This document shows, one piece after another, positions 26,915 through 35,448 of a stretch of DNA of 64,000 nucleotides. A model generated the notes under the pieces. The model was not told the DNA's origin and ran no database searches. It saw nothing but the letters and a program-made list of their open reading frames with translations. Position 1 is the first letter of the stretch; each line of letters begins with the position of its first letter. Origin of the DNA: Tritrichomonas foetus (taxonomy: Eukaryota; Parabasalia; Tritrichomonadida; Tritrichomonadidae); contig MLAK01000001.1 of assembly GCA_001839685.1 (NCBI GenBank), positions 163,433 through 227,432 of the forward strand, given 5' to 3'. The position numbers and the translations under genes were made by a program.

Positions 26915-29428
26915 TTATCTCTTTTGAGTGCCCTTTCGTTTTGGTCTGCCTTTTCCATCATTTTTCGGTTCATGCGGTTTCTTTGTTTGTTGAATTAATT
27001 GAGAAAGTTCTTCAGGTGTGGCTTCCGAAGTTGATGGATAAATATACTGATCAAATCTTCTTGGTTTAAGAACATGTTTACCAGGTCTTGTCGATTTCTT
27101 GGGTTCCCCTATAAGTAAAATGAATGGCCCAGGTTTTGGATTATTTTCTGGTATATCTTCATGATTAATATCGAAACTAAAATGATGTTTATATTTTGGA
27201 TCTTTAATCAATCTTGGTTCAATTGATCTTTGAACAGCAATGTTTCTATCTCCTGATATACCATTCGGGGAAGTTTGCTCACTCATTTCAGAATATGCCA
27301 TTGAAGAATAGTATTCGTCATTATTATATGTTTCACTTTCAAAATTAGAATTATCGCCTAAAATGGCACCATTATTTTTAGGCCGACTTGGAGTATTATT
27401 ATTTTGTGAATTATTGTTTTGATTATTTGGGCGTGCTTGGTGGACTATTAAGGGCTGACCTGAAATATTTTGCATTGCTTCAAGTCTGACAATTCGTTCA
27501 GTAAGAATTGGTTGATTAGCGACATTCATTTCAACTTGGCATAATCTATTATTAAGATTTGGTGGAATCTTCCTCTTTTGTTTCGCAACGCATCTTTCAA
27601 GTCGATCAAGTCTAGGTGGTATTGGTTCATTTCCACAAATGTTTTCAAGGATAGCAACTCGATCAGCTAGAGGATTCTTTGCACTACCAGCCGCAATTCT
27701 TTCACGTTCAAGCATTTGGAGTCGTGAATCTAATTGTGTTTGATCTAATGCACGTGAAATTCTTTGTTTGTTCTTTTGGTATTTATGTTCAAGTTTCTCC
27801 AGCCTTGGGATAAGATCGCCATAAGTTTTGAGATTGATTCCTGCATCAGCAAGATCATGCTTTAGTTGTTGAACAACTAAATCTTGGTTTCTTTCAAATT
27901 GAACAAATCTTTTTTCTAATTCAGCATTTGATACAAGTGGATTCGATGTAAACTGTTCAGCTAATTCACCATGCGCTTTAGATGATAAAGCAGCATATTC
28001 CGTGAATTTTCTTTCATTTTCTTCGATTCGGATTTTACATTCTTCTATTGATTTCAAAGATGCACTAATGAACTGATTTAAATCACCTTTCCATTTAGAA
28101 AAGTAGGTATTACAAACTGTATCGATAGTTGGTTGTACATTTTTTTCAACTTTATCTAAATGCTTCGAAAGAGAAGCAAGATGACCACTTAATGAAATAG
28201 CTAATTCCTTTTGATTATTGGAAAGTTGTTTATCTGCTTCTGCTCGTGATTTCGATTCAACTGCAAGGGCGTCTTGAACAGAATTCACGTTATCGTTCAA
28301 AATTCCACGAAAAGTTGAAAAAGTTTGAACGACTTCGTTTTGGAGAGCTGAAAATGATTGACTAATATCTGAAGTTGTTGTTTCTAATTGTTGTTTCATT
28401 AAAACCACATCAGTTTCATGTTCATTTCGAATGATTTTGAAACTCTCGCGTGCGTCATTAGCTAAAGATGCAATTGATTCATTCAGACCGGCAGTAGTAG
28501 CTTGTAAAGTTTGATTTACTTGTGAAAACGTGGAAATTGTTTCTTTGTTTAATGTTTCTAATTGAGACATAATATTATTATCTGCAATATTCGCATTTTT
28601 CTGAACTGTTGAAATCGCATTTGTTAAGATTGCGTTTTGATCAGCTAAAGCTTGTTCAATTTGCTGTTGTTTCGCAGCAATTGATCGAATTGATGCTTCA
28701 AGTTGATCTAAACGAGAATCAACTTGCGTCAAATGAGAATTTGTTGCATCGTTTGATCTTGATACTTCATTTCTTAAATCAGACACAGTTGATCGAAGAC
28801 GCTCACTATGATCTGCTGATTTTTGGTTAACAGTATTATAATTAAAAGTAAGTTCTGTTAATTTATCTCGAATTGATTGGCTTGTTTCTCGATTTTGATT
28901 AGCTAAGCTTTCTAACTTAGAGCTCAAATTTGAAATTGCTTCTTCATTTGGCTTTACCCTCATTGGAATTTCAACAGTCATAATTCTATCAATAGAATTT
29001 TGAAGACTTTGGATTTGGGCTTGAACTTTGGGATTATAATTTGATTGTTGAGATTGTTGTTGATTATTTTGAGAAAAATTATTTGCCGGACTGATTGAAT
29101 GATTGCTGGTATTTTCAGCGATTTGCTTAATTCCAAAAGACGGACGCGGTGAACTATTGTCGTAAGTATCTTGCAAATTTTCATATTGTCTTGGCGAGCT
29201 TGCTTTTCCTGATTCACTCTGGCTCGGTTGAAGGTATTGCGATGGCGCCCATGAAGGGTTTCGAGGTGAAAGTTGGTTTAATTGTAGAATATGATTTGAT
29301 GCGGAAGCTTGGAAGGATTGTTTGCGACTGTTTTCATTTTCTTCGATTTGTTTTTTAAGTTCAGCAGCATATTGTGCTTGCCGAGCAAGTCTTTCTTGCT
29401 CAGATTTCGCACTTTCCATGCCAAACAT
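26915..29428 (-). CDS. Long coiled-coil protein with basic C-terminus
   Basis: Starting at the ATG ending at base 29428 (two preceding codons begin with GTG), the protein has 837 residues. The N-terminal 140 residues are Gln/Ser/Asn-rich and disordered, apart from an initial helix (AKSEQERLARQAQYAAELKKQ). A long stretch (about 140-600) of heptad-patterned coiled coil contains repeated SL-x-N, QLE-x-T and RLEKLE units. A Pro/Asn-rich linker and a short conserved-looking C-terminal block (HHFSFDINHEDIPENN, then PGPFILLIGEP) follow. The very C-terminus is Lys/Arg-rich. This suits a cytoskeletal or basal-body scaffold, but no family is recognised. It is divergent from the small gene at 29646. Confidence 0.65.
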   Translation of the reverse strand: MFGMESAKSEQERLARQAQYAAELKKQIEENENSRKQSFQASASNHILQLNQLSPRNPSWAPSQYLQPSQSESGKASSPRQYENLQDTYDNSSPRPSFGIKQIAENTSNHSISPANNFSQNNQQQSQQSNYNPKVQAQIQSLQNSIDRIMTVEIPMRVKPNEEAISNLSSKLESLANQNRETSQSIRDKLTELTFNYNTVNQKSADHSERLRSTVSDLRNEVSRSNDATNSHLTQVDSRLDQLEASIRSIAAKQQQIEQALADQNAILTNAISTVQKNANIADNNIMSQLETLNKETISTFSQVNQTLQATTAGLNESIASLANDARESFKIIRNEHETDVVLMKQQLETTTSDISQSFSALQNEVVQTFSTFRGILNDNVNSVQDALAVESKSRAEADKQLSNNQKELAISLSGHLASLSKHLDKVEKNVQPTIDTVCNTYFSKWKGDLNQFISASLKSIEECKIRIEENERKFTEYAALSSKAHGELAEQFTSNPLVSNAELEKRFVQFERNQDLVVQQLKHDLADAGINLKTYGDLIPRLEKLEHKYQKNKQRISRALDQTQLDSRLQMLERERIAAGSAKNPLADRVAILENICGNEPIPPRLDRLERCVAKQKRKIPPNLNNRLCQVEMNVANQPILTERIVRLEAMQNISGQPLIVHQARPNNQNNNSQNNNTPSRPKNNGAILGDNSNFESETYNNDEYYSSMAYSEMSEQTSPNGISGDRNIAVQRSIEPRLIKDPKYKHHFSFDINHEDIPENNPKPGPFILLIGEPKKSTRPGKHVLKPRRFDQYIYPSTSEATPEELSQLIQQTKKPHEPKNDGKGRPKRKGTQKR

Positions 29429-29645
29429 TTTCACTTGTTTATGCTTTAATGGTAACGAGCATCATTCAAAAATTGTGGATCTTTCAATATATTCAATTTC
29501 ATTCTATACATTCTCATCGGTTTTTTGGCTTTTTCTGAAAAATCAAAATTTTCATAAATGTCAAAATCTATTCTTTTTGGTTAACAATTTCCTAGTTAAC
29601 ATATTGAAGTTTACCTAGATTTACTTAAACGGACAGTTTTAATAA
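29429..29645. promoter_or_regulatory. Divergent promoter region
   Basis: 217 bp between divergent starts. TAAACGGAC lies at 29626-29634, 11 bp before the rightward ATG, the same word found in other promoters in the window. A GTAACGAGC word lies near the leftward start. Confidence 0.4.
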
Positions 29646-30179
29646 ATGAAGCAAAATATCCCATTAATTTCGAAAAAAGTCGATATTTCTGAAGAGAAAC
29701 TCCTTAAAATGACGAGAAATGCATACGACAGATCTGGTGCCGATAATTATTGTGAAGCAAAAACCCTTCATTTATTAAGTCGAGCAATATCCCACTCGAA
29801 AAAGCCAGAACTCGCCACACTCCAGCCAAATATTCGAGTAAAAGCAGAAAGTGATGCATGGAAGCAAGCATTTATCTTGGCAATTTCTTTCCTGAAGAAA
29901 TACCAAATGGAATTAGCTCTTAGAACAGTTATTGTCGAAGTTCCAAAGTCTTTCTCGATAAGTACGAAAAAATTTTCTTCACCAGACAGCGTCACTCGAG
30001 TCTTTAACGATATAATGAAAACAAAAAATAATATTTTAGATAAAACTTTTGAAGACAAATTAAATGATTTTATTGAAGAAATGGAAATGGAAGATTTCTG
30101 GCAAAAAAATCCAATCACCGTAACTGTCCGCCAGCCAGGCTCAAAAATAGAAAATTCGACATTAACAGGGAATGCATAA
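29646..30179 (+). CDS. Small helical protein, LisH-like segment
   Basis: The 177-residue protein is not assigned to a family. Residues about 75-100 (AWKQAFILAISFLKKYQMEL followed by ALRTVIVEV) look like a LisH dimerisation helix pair, with the pattern of hydrophobic residues and L-K-K-Y/G seen in FOP/OFD1-type centrosomal proteins. An amphipathic acidic helix (DKLNDFIEEMEMEDFW) follows. Codon use includes C-ending codons typical of expressed genes here. If the LisH reading is right, it may act at basal bodies or in a ubiquitin-ligase complex. That is inference, and other helical folds are equally possible. Confidence 0.55.
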   Translation: MKQNIPLISKKVDISEEKLLKMTRNAYDRSGADNYCEAKTLHLLSRAISHSKKPELATLQPNIRVKAESDAWKQAFILAISFLKKYQMELALRTVIVEVPKSFSISTKKFSSPDSVTRVFNDIMKTKNNILDKTFEDKLNDFIEEMEMEDFWQKNPITVTVRQPGSKIENSTLTGNA

Positions 30180-30611
30180 ATTATGTCTTTACTTACGTCG
30201 TAAGAATTGTGATATTAATAAAAATGTGAAAGAAAAGCGATTTTTTATTTTCTTTAATTTTCCATAAATTTTATTAATTCTGATTTTATTCATTTATTAC
30301 GTTCTCAATCATTACATTGTTCCTTTGAATGATTAGAAACAAAATGCTTATCAGAATGCTGGCCAACAACGATAGATCTCATTATTCATGGAATATTTGA
30401 TAAAAGAAAGAAGATGGTGATCATAATTATCAGTACATTGACATTCAATTAATTACCTCATGCAATTTCCATTTTGTTCTAAATCATTCACAGAAAATTA
30501 AATTATGTTTTGATGATGAAATCAGATTTTATCAAAATATAACATAGTTAACATCATTATTTGTTAACTTGAAAAATTGAGAAACCACAAAAATATGGTT
30601 ATATATTAGAA
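30180..30611. promoter_or_regulatory. Intergenic region between same-strand genes
   Basis: 432 bp of AT-rich DNA. The stretch 30535-30575 contains GTTAAC twice (ATAGTTAACATC and TTTGTTAACTTG), a short imperfect palindrome pair upstream of the next start. No gene or repeat array is seen. Confidence 0.25.
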
Positions 30612-31304
30612 ATGATCGTGTTCTATTTGCTTCTATTAACTTCAGCCGAACAAAAGCATTTGAATTTGACAACTTACGTCAAAGGCCTTTGGAATTGCTC
30701 TGTTTATTACATGGATGAAGAGGGAGACTTTTATGGAGAAGAGAAAGATTTCTTCGAAATCACATTTGAAAAAGAAAAGTATACTTTATTGCGAGGCGTT
30801 ACCAAAGGACTATCAAGCGAGCGCGAAATAACAGTTAAAATCGATTCAGAAAATCAGCAACATTTCACTATCGAAAATCGGATGGTTGATGCTGCCTATT
30901 CAGAATCGCAAACGGTAGGATCAGCCACTATGCTATATTATAAACGAAATATGCCAATTGCGCGTGGCGAATGGATGAATGAAACCCAACATTTCAAAAT
31001 TCTGATTTTCAGCCCCATAAACTTCGAGCTGACGGTTTATCGGCCTGATTCTCATGTTTTGGAAATTTATCGCTTCAGGAAAACCCCTGTTCCTGAAATG
31101 TCAGATGCACTTCGAGTGATGGCACCACCCCTTGTCGTTGGCGTCTTTTTCATTGCTTATAAACTCTACGAAGTGCATGAATATATCGAGGATCAAGAAA
31201 AAGCGAAAATATTAGCGAATAAAGGAAAATCTGAATCTGACCAAAGCAGAACAGGAAAAGAAGAAGCCAAACTGGCAGAAACTGAAAATAAGAAAAATAA
31301 GTGA
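30612..31304 (+). CDS. Type I membrane protein with beta-rich lumenal domain
   Basis: The 230-residue protein begins with a short signal peptide (MIVFYLLLLTSAEQ). A beta-strand-rich lumenal or extracellular domain (about 15-170) has N-glycosylation sequons (for example NLTT, NCSV, NETQ). One membrane span lies near residues 173-190 (PPLVVGVFFIAYKLYEV). The cytosolic tail is Lys/Glu-rich and ends in KKNK. A Lys-rich C-terminus can resemble ER-retrieval signals, so an ER membrane protein is plausible. Size and layout recall small ER membrane-complex subunits, but I cannot name one. Confidence 0.65.
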   Translation: MIVFYLLLLTSAEQKHLNLTTYVKGLWNCSVYYMDEEGDFYGEEKDFFEITFEKEKYTLLRGVTKGLSSEREITVKIDSENQQHFTIENRMVDAAYSESQTVGSATMLYYKRNMPIARGEWMNETQHFKILIFSPINFELTVYRPDSHVLEIYRFRKTPVPEMSDALRVMAPPLVVGVFFIAYKLYEVHEYIEDQEKAKILANKGKSESDQSRTGKEEAKLAETENKKNK

Positions 31305-31827
31305 TTTGTATTATCTTTAATTATATTTTTAAATTTGGATCTGATATTCAAATCCATGTGATTTTCCTTATCATATAAGGAAAATATATAGAATTAATAA
31401 ATATAGTGCTATAACCTCTATAATAATTTTTTCTTTTTTTTCGAATGACATTTTTATACCAGTAATTCAAGCTTGGTATGGCACTTTTTCTGGAAAAAAC
31501 AGTTATCCATCATGGTTTTCTGAAAAGAGGACTGTTTTTTCCTGAAATAGCATTAGGAGATGATTATAATAATAATAGTGAATTCATGAGATGATTTGTT
31601 GTTACTAAGAATTCAATCAGAATCTGAATAATTATTAGGGTTAAATTAAAATAATGAAAATTTATATAATACACATGGAGGATAATTCAGATCATGCATT
31701 TAAATTTCGGGAAAATCAATAGAACTTTCTATATTCGTAGATTAACATCTTACATGATTTTTATTGAAAAAAGATGTTAATTTTTTATAAATTTCACAAT
31801 ATGTATTTTCTTTAGACTCAATTTTGA
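31305..31827. other. Intergenic region with a strong hairpin
   Basis: 523 bp without a gene. An inverted repeat with 16 of 17 pairs (31487-31503 with 31531-31547, see separate entry) is the only notable structure. Confidence 0.45.
31487..31547. repeat. 17-bp inverted repeat, one mismatch
   Basis: TTTCTGGAAAAAACAGT is followed after 27 bp by ACTGTTTTTTCCTGAAA. The inner 12 bp (GGAAAAAACAGT/ACTGTTTTTTCC) pair perfectly and the outer pairs continue with one mismatch. The transcript could form a stable hairpin. It lies about 190-240 bp after the previous stop and about 280 bp before the next start. It could be a small inverted-repeat remnant or a processing signal. Confidence 0.7.
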
Positions 31828-33978
31828 ATGATTTACGAAAAAAAGTTCTCAAACTTTACCAACCTTACTAGTAAAAAGTTCATGTTTCCAGATGACGATT
31901 TAGAGCGATTCTATTTTTTAAAGAAGCATTTACCTCCTCCCTGCGACGATCTAATGAAGAAAACTTACACAAAAGTTGAACAAACTCGAGCCGAAATTCT
32001 CGAAGTCGAAAGATTCATCTCGCTTTCTCTTTTGACACGAACATCACGCTATCCAGTAAAATTTATGCCGCCGATTAAGGATTTCGTTAATATGCTTGAA
32101 AACCAAGTTCCTTTAACTGCGGAAGATGTATCTCCATCATTTGTTCAGCACACTTCACTTCTTGTCAGTTACGTCTACGGAAATATCGAACAGCTTGTCA
32201 ACGGTGTCGCTGCAATGAAATTTAGCGATGAATTTCCATTTATCGTTTCATCAATGCTTCCCTCATTATTCGGTTTTTTCGTTTCAGCTGAATATATGGA
32301 ACATGCTGTCAAATTTTACACCACTTTTGTCAAAACACAAAGGCAAAAAGTGACATTGGTTGTAATTCAGCCATTTTTTTGTTCTGTTTTAACCTATCGT
32401 TTCGTTGAAAGTGTCATGGATGGCCTCCTCTTTAAATTAGGCGCAGAGAGCGAATTAAATAATGAATCTACGTTTCAAGATTTTATGGCGAAATATTCAA
32501 ATCTTCTCACAAAATTATTAGTTGATAATATGCCACTTTTACCAAGCTCTTTTTTCGAAATTTTCAGAGTTGTTTTGAATAACAAATGGAAGAAGCCAAA
32601 CATGATTAGTTTATTCTTTTCGAATTTTGTGAAGCCTCAATTCGTTATGTACACTCAAGCATCACCCTATCCAAAGAAATGCTTATTTGTTTCAAAATTA
32701 GTTGACAATATCGCAAATAATGATCAATATTTCACACAAATTTTGAATTCTTGGTTTTTGACCAAACCAAATCTTGAAATTCTTTCAATTTACACTCCCT
32801 ATAATCAAGTTTTTATTACTTTGTTTTTAAGTATAGCAGATGTAATAATGACAACTACTTGTTTATTAAAAGCTGGACCATTACCAAATGGTTTAGGCGA
32901 TCCTGATTTATCTGATTATAAACAAAAAACGAAATTTTGTCCAATGACTGTTCGTGTTTATCCAAAAGGTCTTAAAGCTCCACCGTTTGAAGCTGATCGA
33001 TTATTAATTCCGTATTTTGAACCAAAAGGGAATAATCCTTTATTTGATCATACTTATCGTGCAATGAAATCAGTTATTCCAAAATATATTACAGTTTATG
33101 AAAAATTGGTTGAGCGAAAAGAAAAAAATGCAGTTTTTGTCGATTATGCTTTACAACAAGCACTTAGAGAAATGAGGCTATGCACAGAATCACTTGAGAA
33201 ATATTTGGTTTGTAAATATCAAGCTAATTTGTTAAATGAACTTCGAGAAATTGTTCGAAGTCGTGAATTCTTTATAAAAATGCCATTTGAAAAAAAAGTA
33301 ATGAATGAAGAAAGGAAAATTTATTATTACGACGTAGTAAAAAAATTTCCAACAATTAATGTTCGGCGAACTCTGTTTTTATATTTTGTTTATAATTCAA
33401 TGTCACAAAGCATGGAAAAATATCAAGCTGAGTTTGAATTACTTGATGAAAAATGGCATGAATTATCAATTAGCAGACGAACATCTTCTGAATTAAATCA
33501 AGTCAATGGATTAAATCGATCAGCACAAATAATTTTTTGGAAATCAATTGATGTAATTCAAAGTATTGGTTCTTCACCAATACCAAGAAGGTTTGAACTG
33601 ATTATGAATGCTCTGAAAATGATTAAAACTATTGATGAAAGTTTATTTTCCAAATTATTAAGATCAGCTATGATTTTTGCAAATTCCAGTTTTGTTCCAC
33701 GATCCTATATCGTTTTGAATGAATATGCAATTAAACGCGAAATATTTACGAATATGCTCACTGAAGAAGATTATAAATTATGGATTGATTTTGAAGTATT
33801 TGTTTTAGCTTATGCCAATGATAACGATAATCCATCAACACTAGATTTGATTCTTGAGATTCGAAATTCGATTATTTCTGATATTTCTAAATCAGCAAAG
33901 AAATTGTCAAAGAAATCATCTAAATCCCCATCAAATAAGAAATCAAAATCTCGAAAATTTAAACTGAAAGGTAAATAA
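31828..33978 (+). CDS. Large alpha-helical protein of unknown function
   Basis: The 716-residue protein is unassigned. An alternative start at Met19 (base 31882, MFPDDDLERFYFLKKHLPPP) is possible. The body is helical with recurrent hydrophobic helices (for example FPFIVSSMLPSLFGFFVSAE, TLVVIQPFFCSVL) but no clear membrane protein character. The C-terminus is a Ser/Lys-rich basic tail (KKLSKKSSKSPSNKKSKSRK). I associate this texture (paired helices plus a basic Ser/Lys tail) with large trichomonad lineage-specific families, some near GTPase regulators, but see no RasGAP arginine finger or VPS9 signature. The 5-prime end is richer in C/G-ending codons. Confidence 0.6.
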   Translation: MIYEKKFSNFTNLTSKKFMFPDDDLERFYFLKKHLPPPCDDLMKKTYTKVEQTRAEILEVERFISLSLLTRTSRYPVKFMPPIKDFVNMLENQVPLTAEDVSPSFVQHTSLLVSYVYGNIEQLVNGVAAMKFSDEFPFIVSSMLPSLFGFFVSAEYMEHAVKFYTTFVKTQRQKVTLVVIQPFFCSVLTYRFVESVMDGLLFKLGAESELNNESTFQDFMAKYSNLLTKLLVDNMPLLPSSFFEIFRVVLNNKWKKPNMISLFFSNFVKPQFVMYTQASPYPKKCLFVSKLVDNIANNDQYFTQILNSWFLTKPNLEILSIYTPYNQVFITLFLSIADVIMTTTCLLKAGPLPNGLGDPDLSDYKQKTKFCPMTVRVYPKGLKAPPFEADRLLIPYFEPKGNNPLFDHTYRAMKSVIPKYITVYEKLVERKEKNAVFVDYALQQALREMRLCTESLEKYLVCKYQANLLNELREIVRSREFFIKMPFEKKVMNEERKIYYYDVVKKFPTINVRRTLFLYFVYNSMSQSMEKYQAEFELLDEKWHELSISRRTSSELNQVNGLNRSAQIIFWKSIDVIQSIGSSPIPRRFELIMNALKMIKTIDESLFSKLLRSAMIFANSSFVPRSYIVLNEYAIKREIFTNMLTEEDYKLWIDFEVFVLAYANDNDNPSTLDLILEIRNSIISDISKSAKKLSKKSSKSPSNKKSKSRKFKLKGK

Positions 33979-35448
33979 TTTGTCGGATTTTTCTAATTTT
34001 AATCAGGAAATTCTATTTTTTATTGAATAAACATATTAAGCGGTTTTTTATTATTGTTTTAAAATTTTAATTATTTTTAAAAATACTTTATTCGTAGAAT
34101 TCAATAGAAATGAAAATAACTATCGAATGCATTGTACATTATTTATAAAATAAGATAATATACTTAATCTATGAGTAAATAAAGAAATTTCATTGATATC
34201 GTTGTTTTGAAACACTTTACTAATAAGGATATAAAGAAAATGAAAATTTAGTTGACCATAGAAATCTTTATCACCAAAATTCAATTCAATACCAGTTTTT
34301 ACCACTTTAACGTAGTCGAATGTATTTAACAAAATCAGTTGATGTTGATTTAATATCAAATATTTCATGATATTATGATCCATGTAATAATGAACAATTT
34401 TTTAGTTGATCAATTATTTTCCAATATTGTCAATCATTTGATGTTTCAATAACCCAATTCTTTAAATAATGATAATTTTTCACGCTACATGAATATTGAA
34501 ATTTATATTTCGTTAATTTAAATGTCAAATATTTAAATTGATCACAAAACCATAGATTTGATTAATTTAAAGCATGAAATATATTCCAAATGTCATCAAA
34601 ATGAGTTTTGAAATTGATAATTGAAAACATTCAAATAATCAGAAGAAGAAGTGACTAATAGTTTATTTGGACCATCAATTTCAATGACCCTTTCAAACTC
34701 GATTTTAGAATATAGTGTGGGGAAATGAATTTTCTCATTTCTTAAATCTTCACTATTTTCATTCTTTCTCTTAAACTCATGTGATTTTTTTTGTGATTGA
34801 TAATAGATATTGATTTACATTTTCGCTTTTTCGTCTAAAAATGATCAACCATCTATTTCTGAGTATAATTAATGAAGTGGCTCATTTATATAGGTCCAGC
34901 TCAAGGTCAAAAAAAATAATAGGCTAAAATGGGACAATATATCTTTGAATATTATCTATTATATATTCAATTATTTCGTAAATAAAAAAAAGTTCCGCAA
35001 TTTTTCTACATAGTCAATCTACAATAAAATATTTCATATTTTTCACCATTGACAAAGAATGCAAAATAATTTACAAATTTCTTCAAAGGAATACTCCTGT
35101 AAATTGATAAATGTATAATAAATTCTATTTTTCTTTCTTCCATTTCTTGTTGTGGTAGTATTCTCTATTTATGATACCAAAAACTTTTTTTTCCCATTTC
35201 ATATTGTCACACAATTTAATTGATTGACAGAATTGGAAAAAGGAAAAAATGACAAAGAAAATCATAAATTTATTATAATATTCTTGTTAATGAACGTTTG
35301 CTATTGATGACAAATAAAACCAGAAATCTCAATTCCACTATATTATGAGATATCAGGAAAGGTGAATCTTAATAATAATTGTGAATAACAATAGCAATAA
35401 TAGTTGGAAAGTGTTAAACATTTTATTATAATAATTCTAAACAAAAAA
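33979..35448. other. Longest gene-poor stretch, 1.47 kb
   Basis: AT-rich DNA without a supportable gene. An 87-codon leftward frame (34120-34383) has a faint helical pattern but an AT-driven composition, and is not called. The patch TATAGGTCCAGCTCAAGG (34891-34908) is mildly GC-richer. No tandem array or strong inverted repeat was noticed. It could contain non-coding RNA or a decayed gene. Confidence 0.4.

Noticed and set aside
29322..29618. 98-codon rightward open frame overlapping the start of a leftward gene
   Set aside because: It lies antisense to the well-supported coiled-coil gene and runs into the promoter; shadow frame.
34120..34383. 87-codon leftward open frame in the longest gap
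   Set aside because: Weak helical pattern only, no recognisable family, codon choice follows base composition; could be a decayed gene but cannot be supported.
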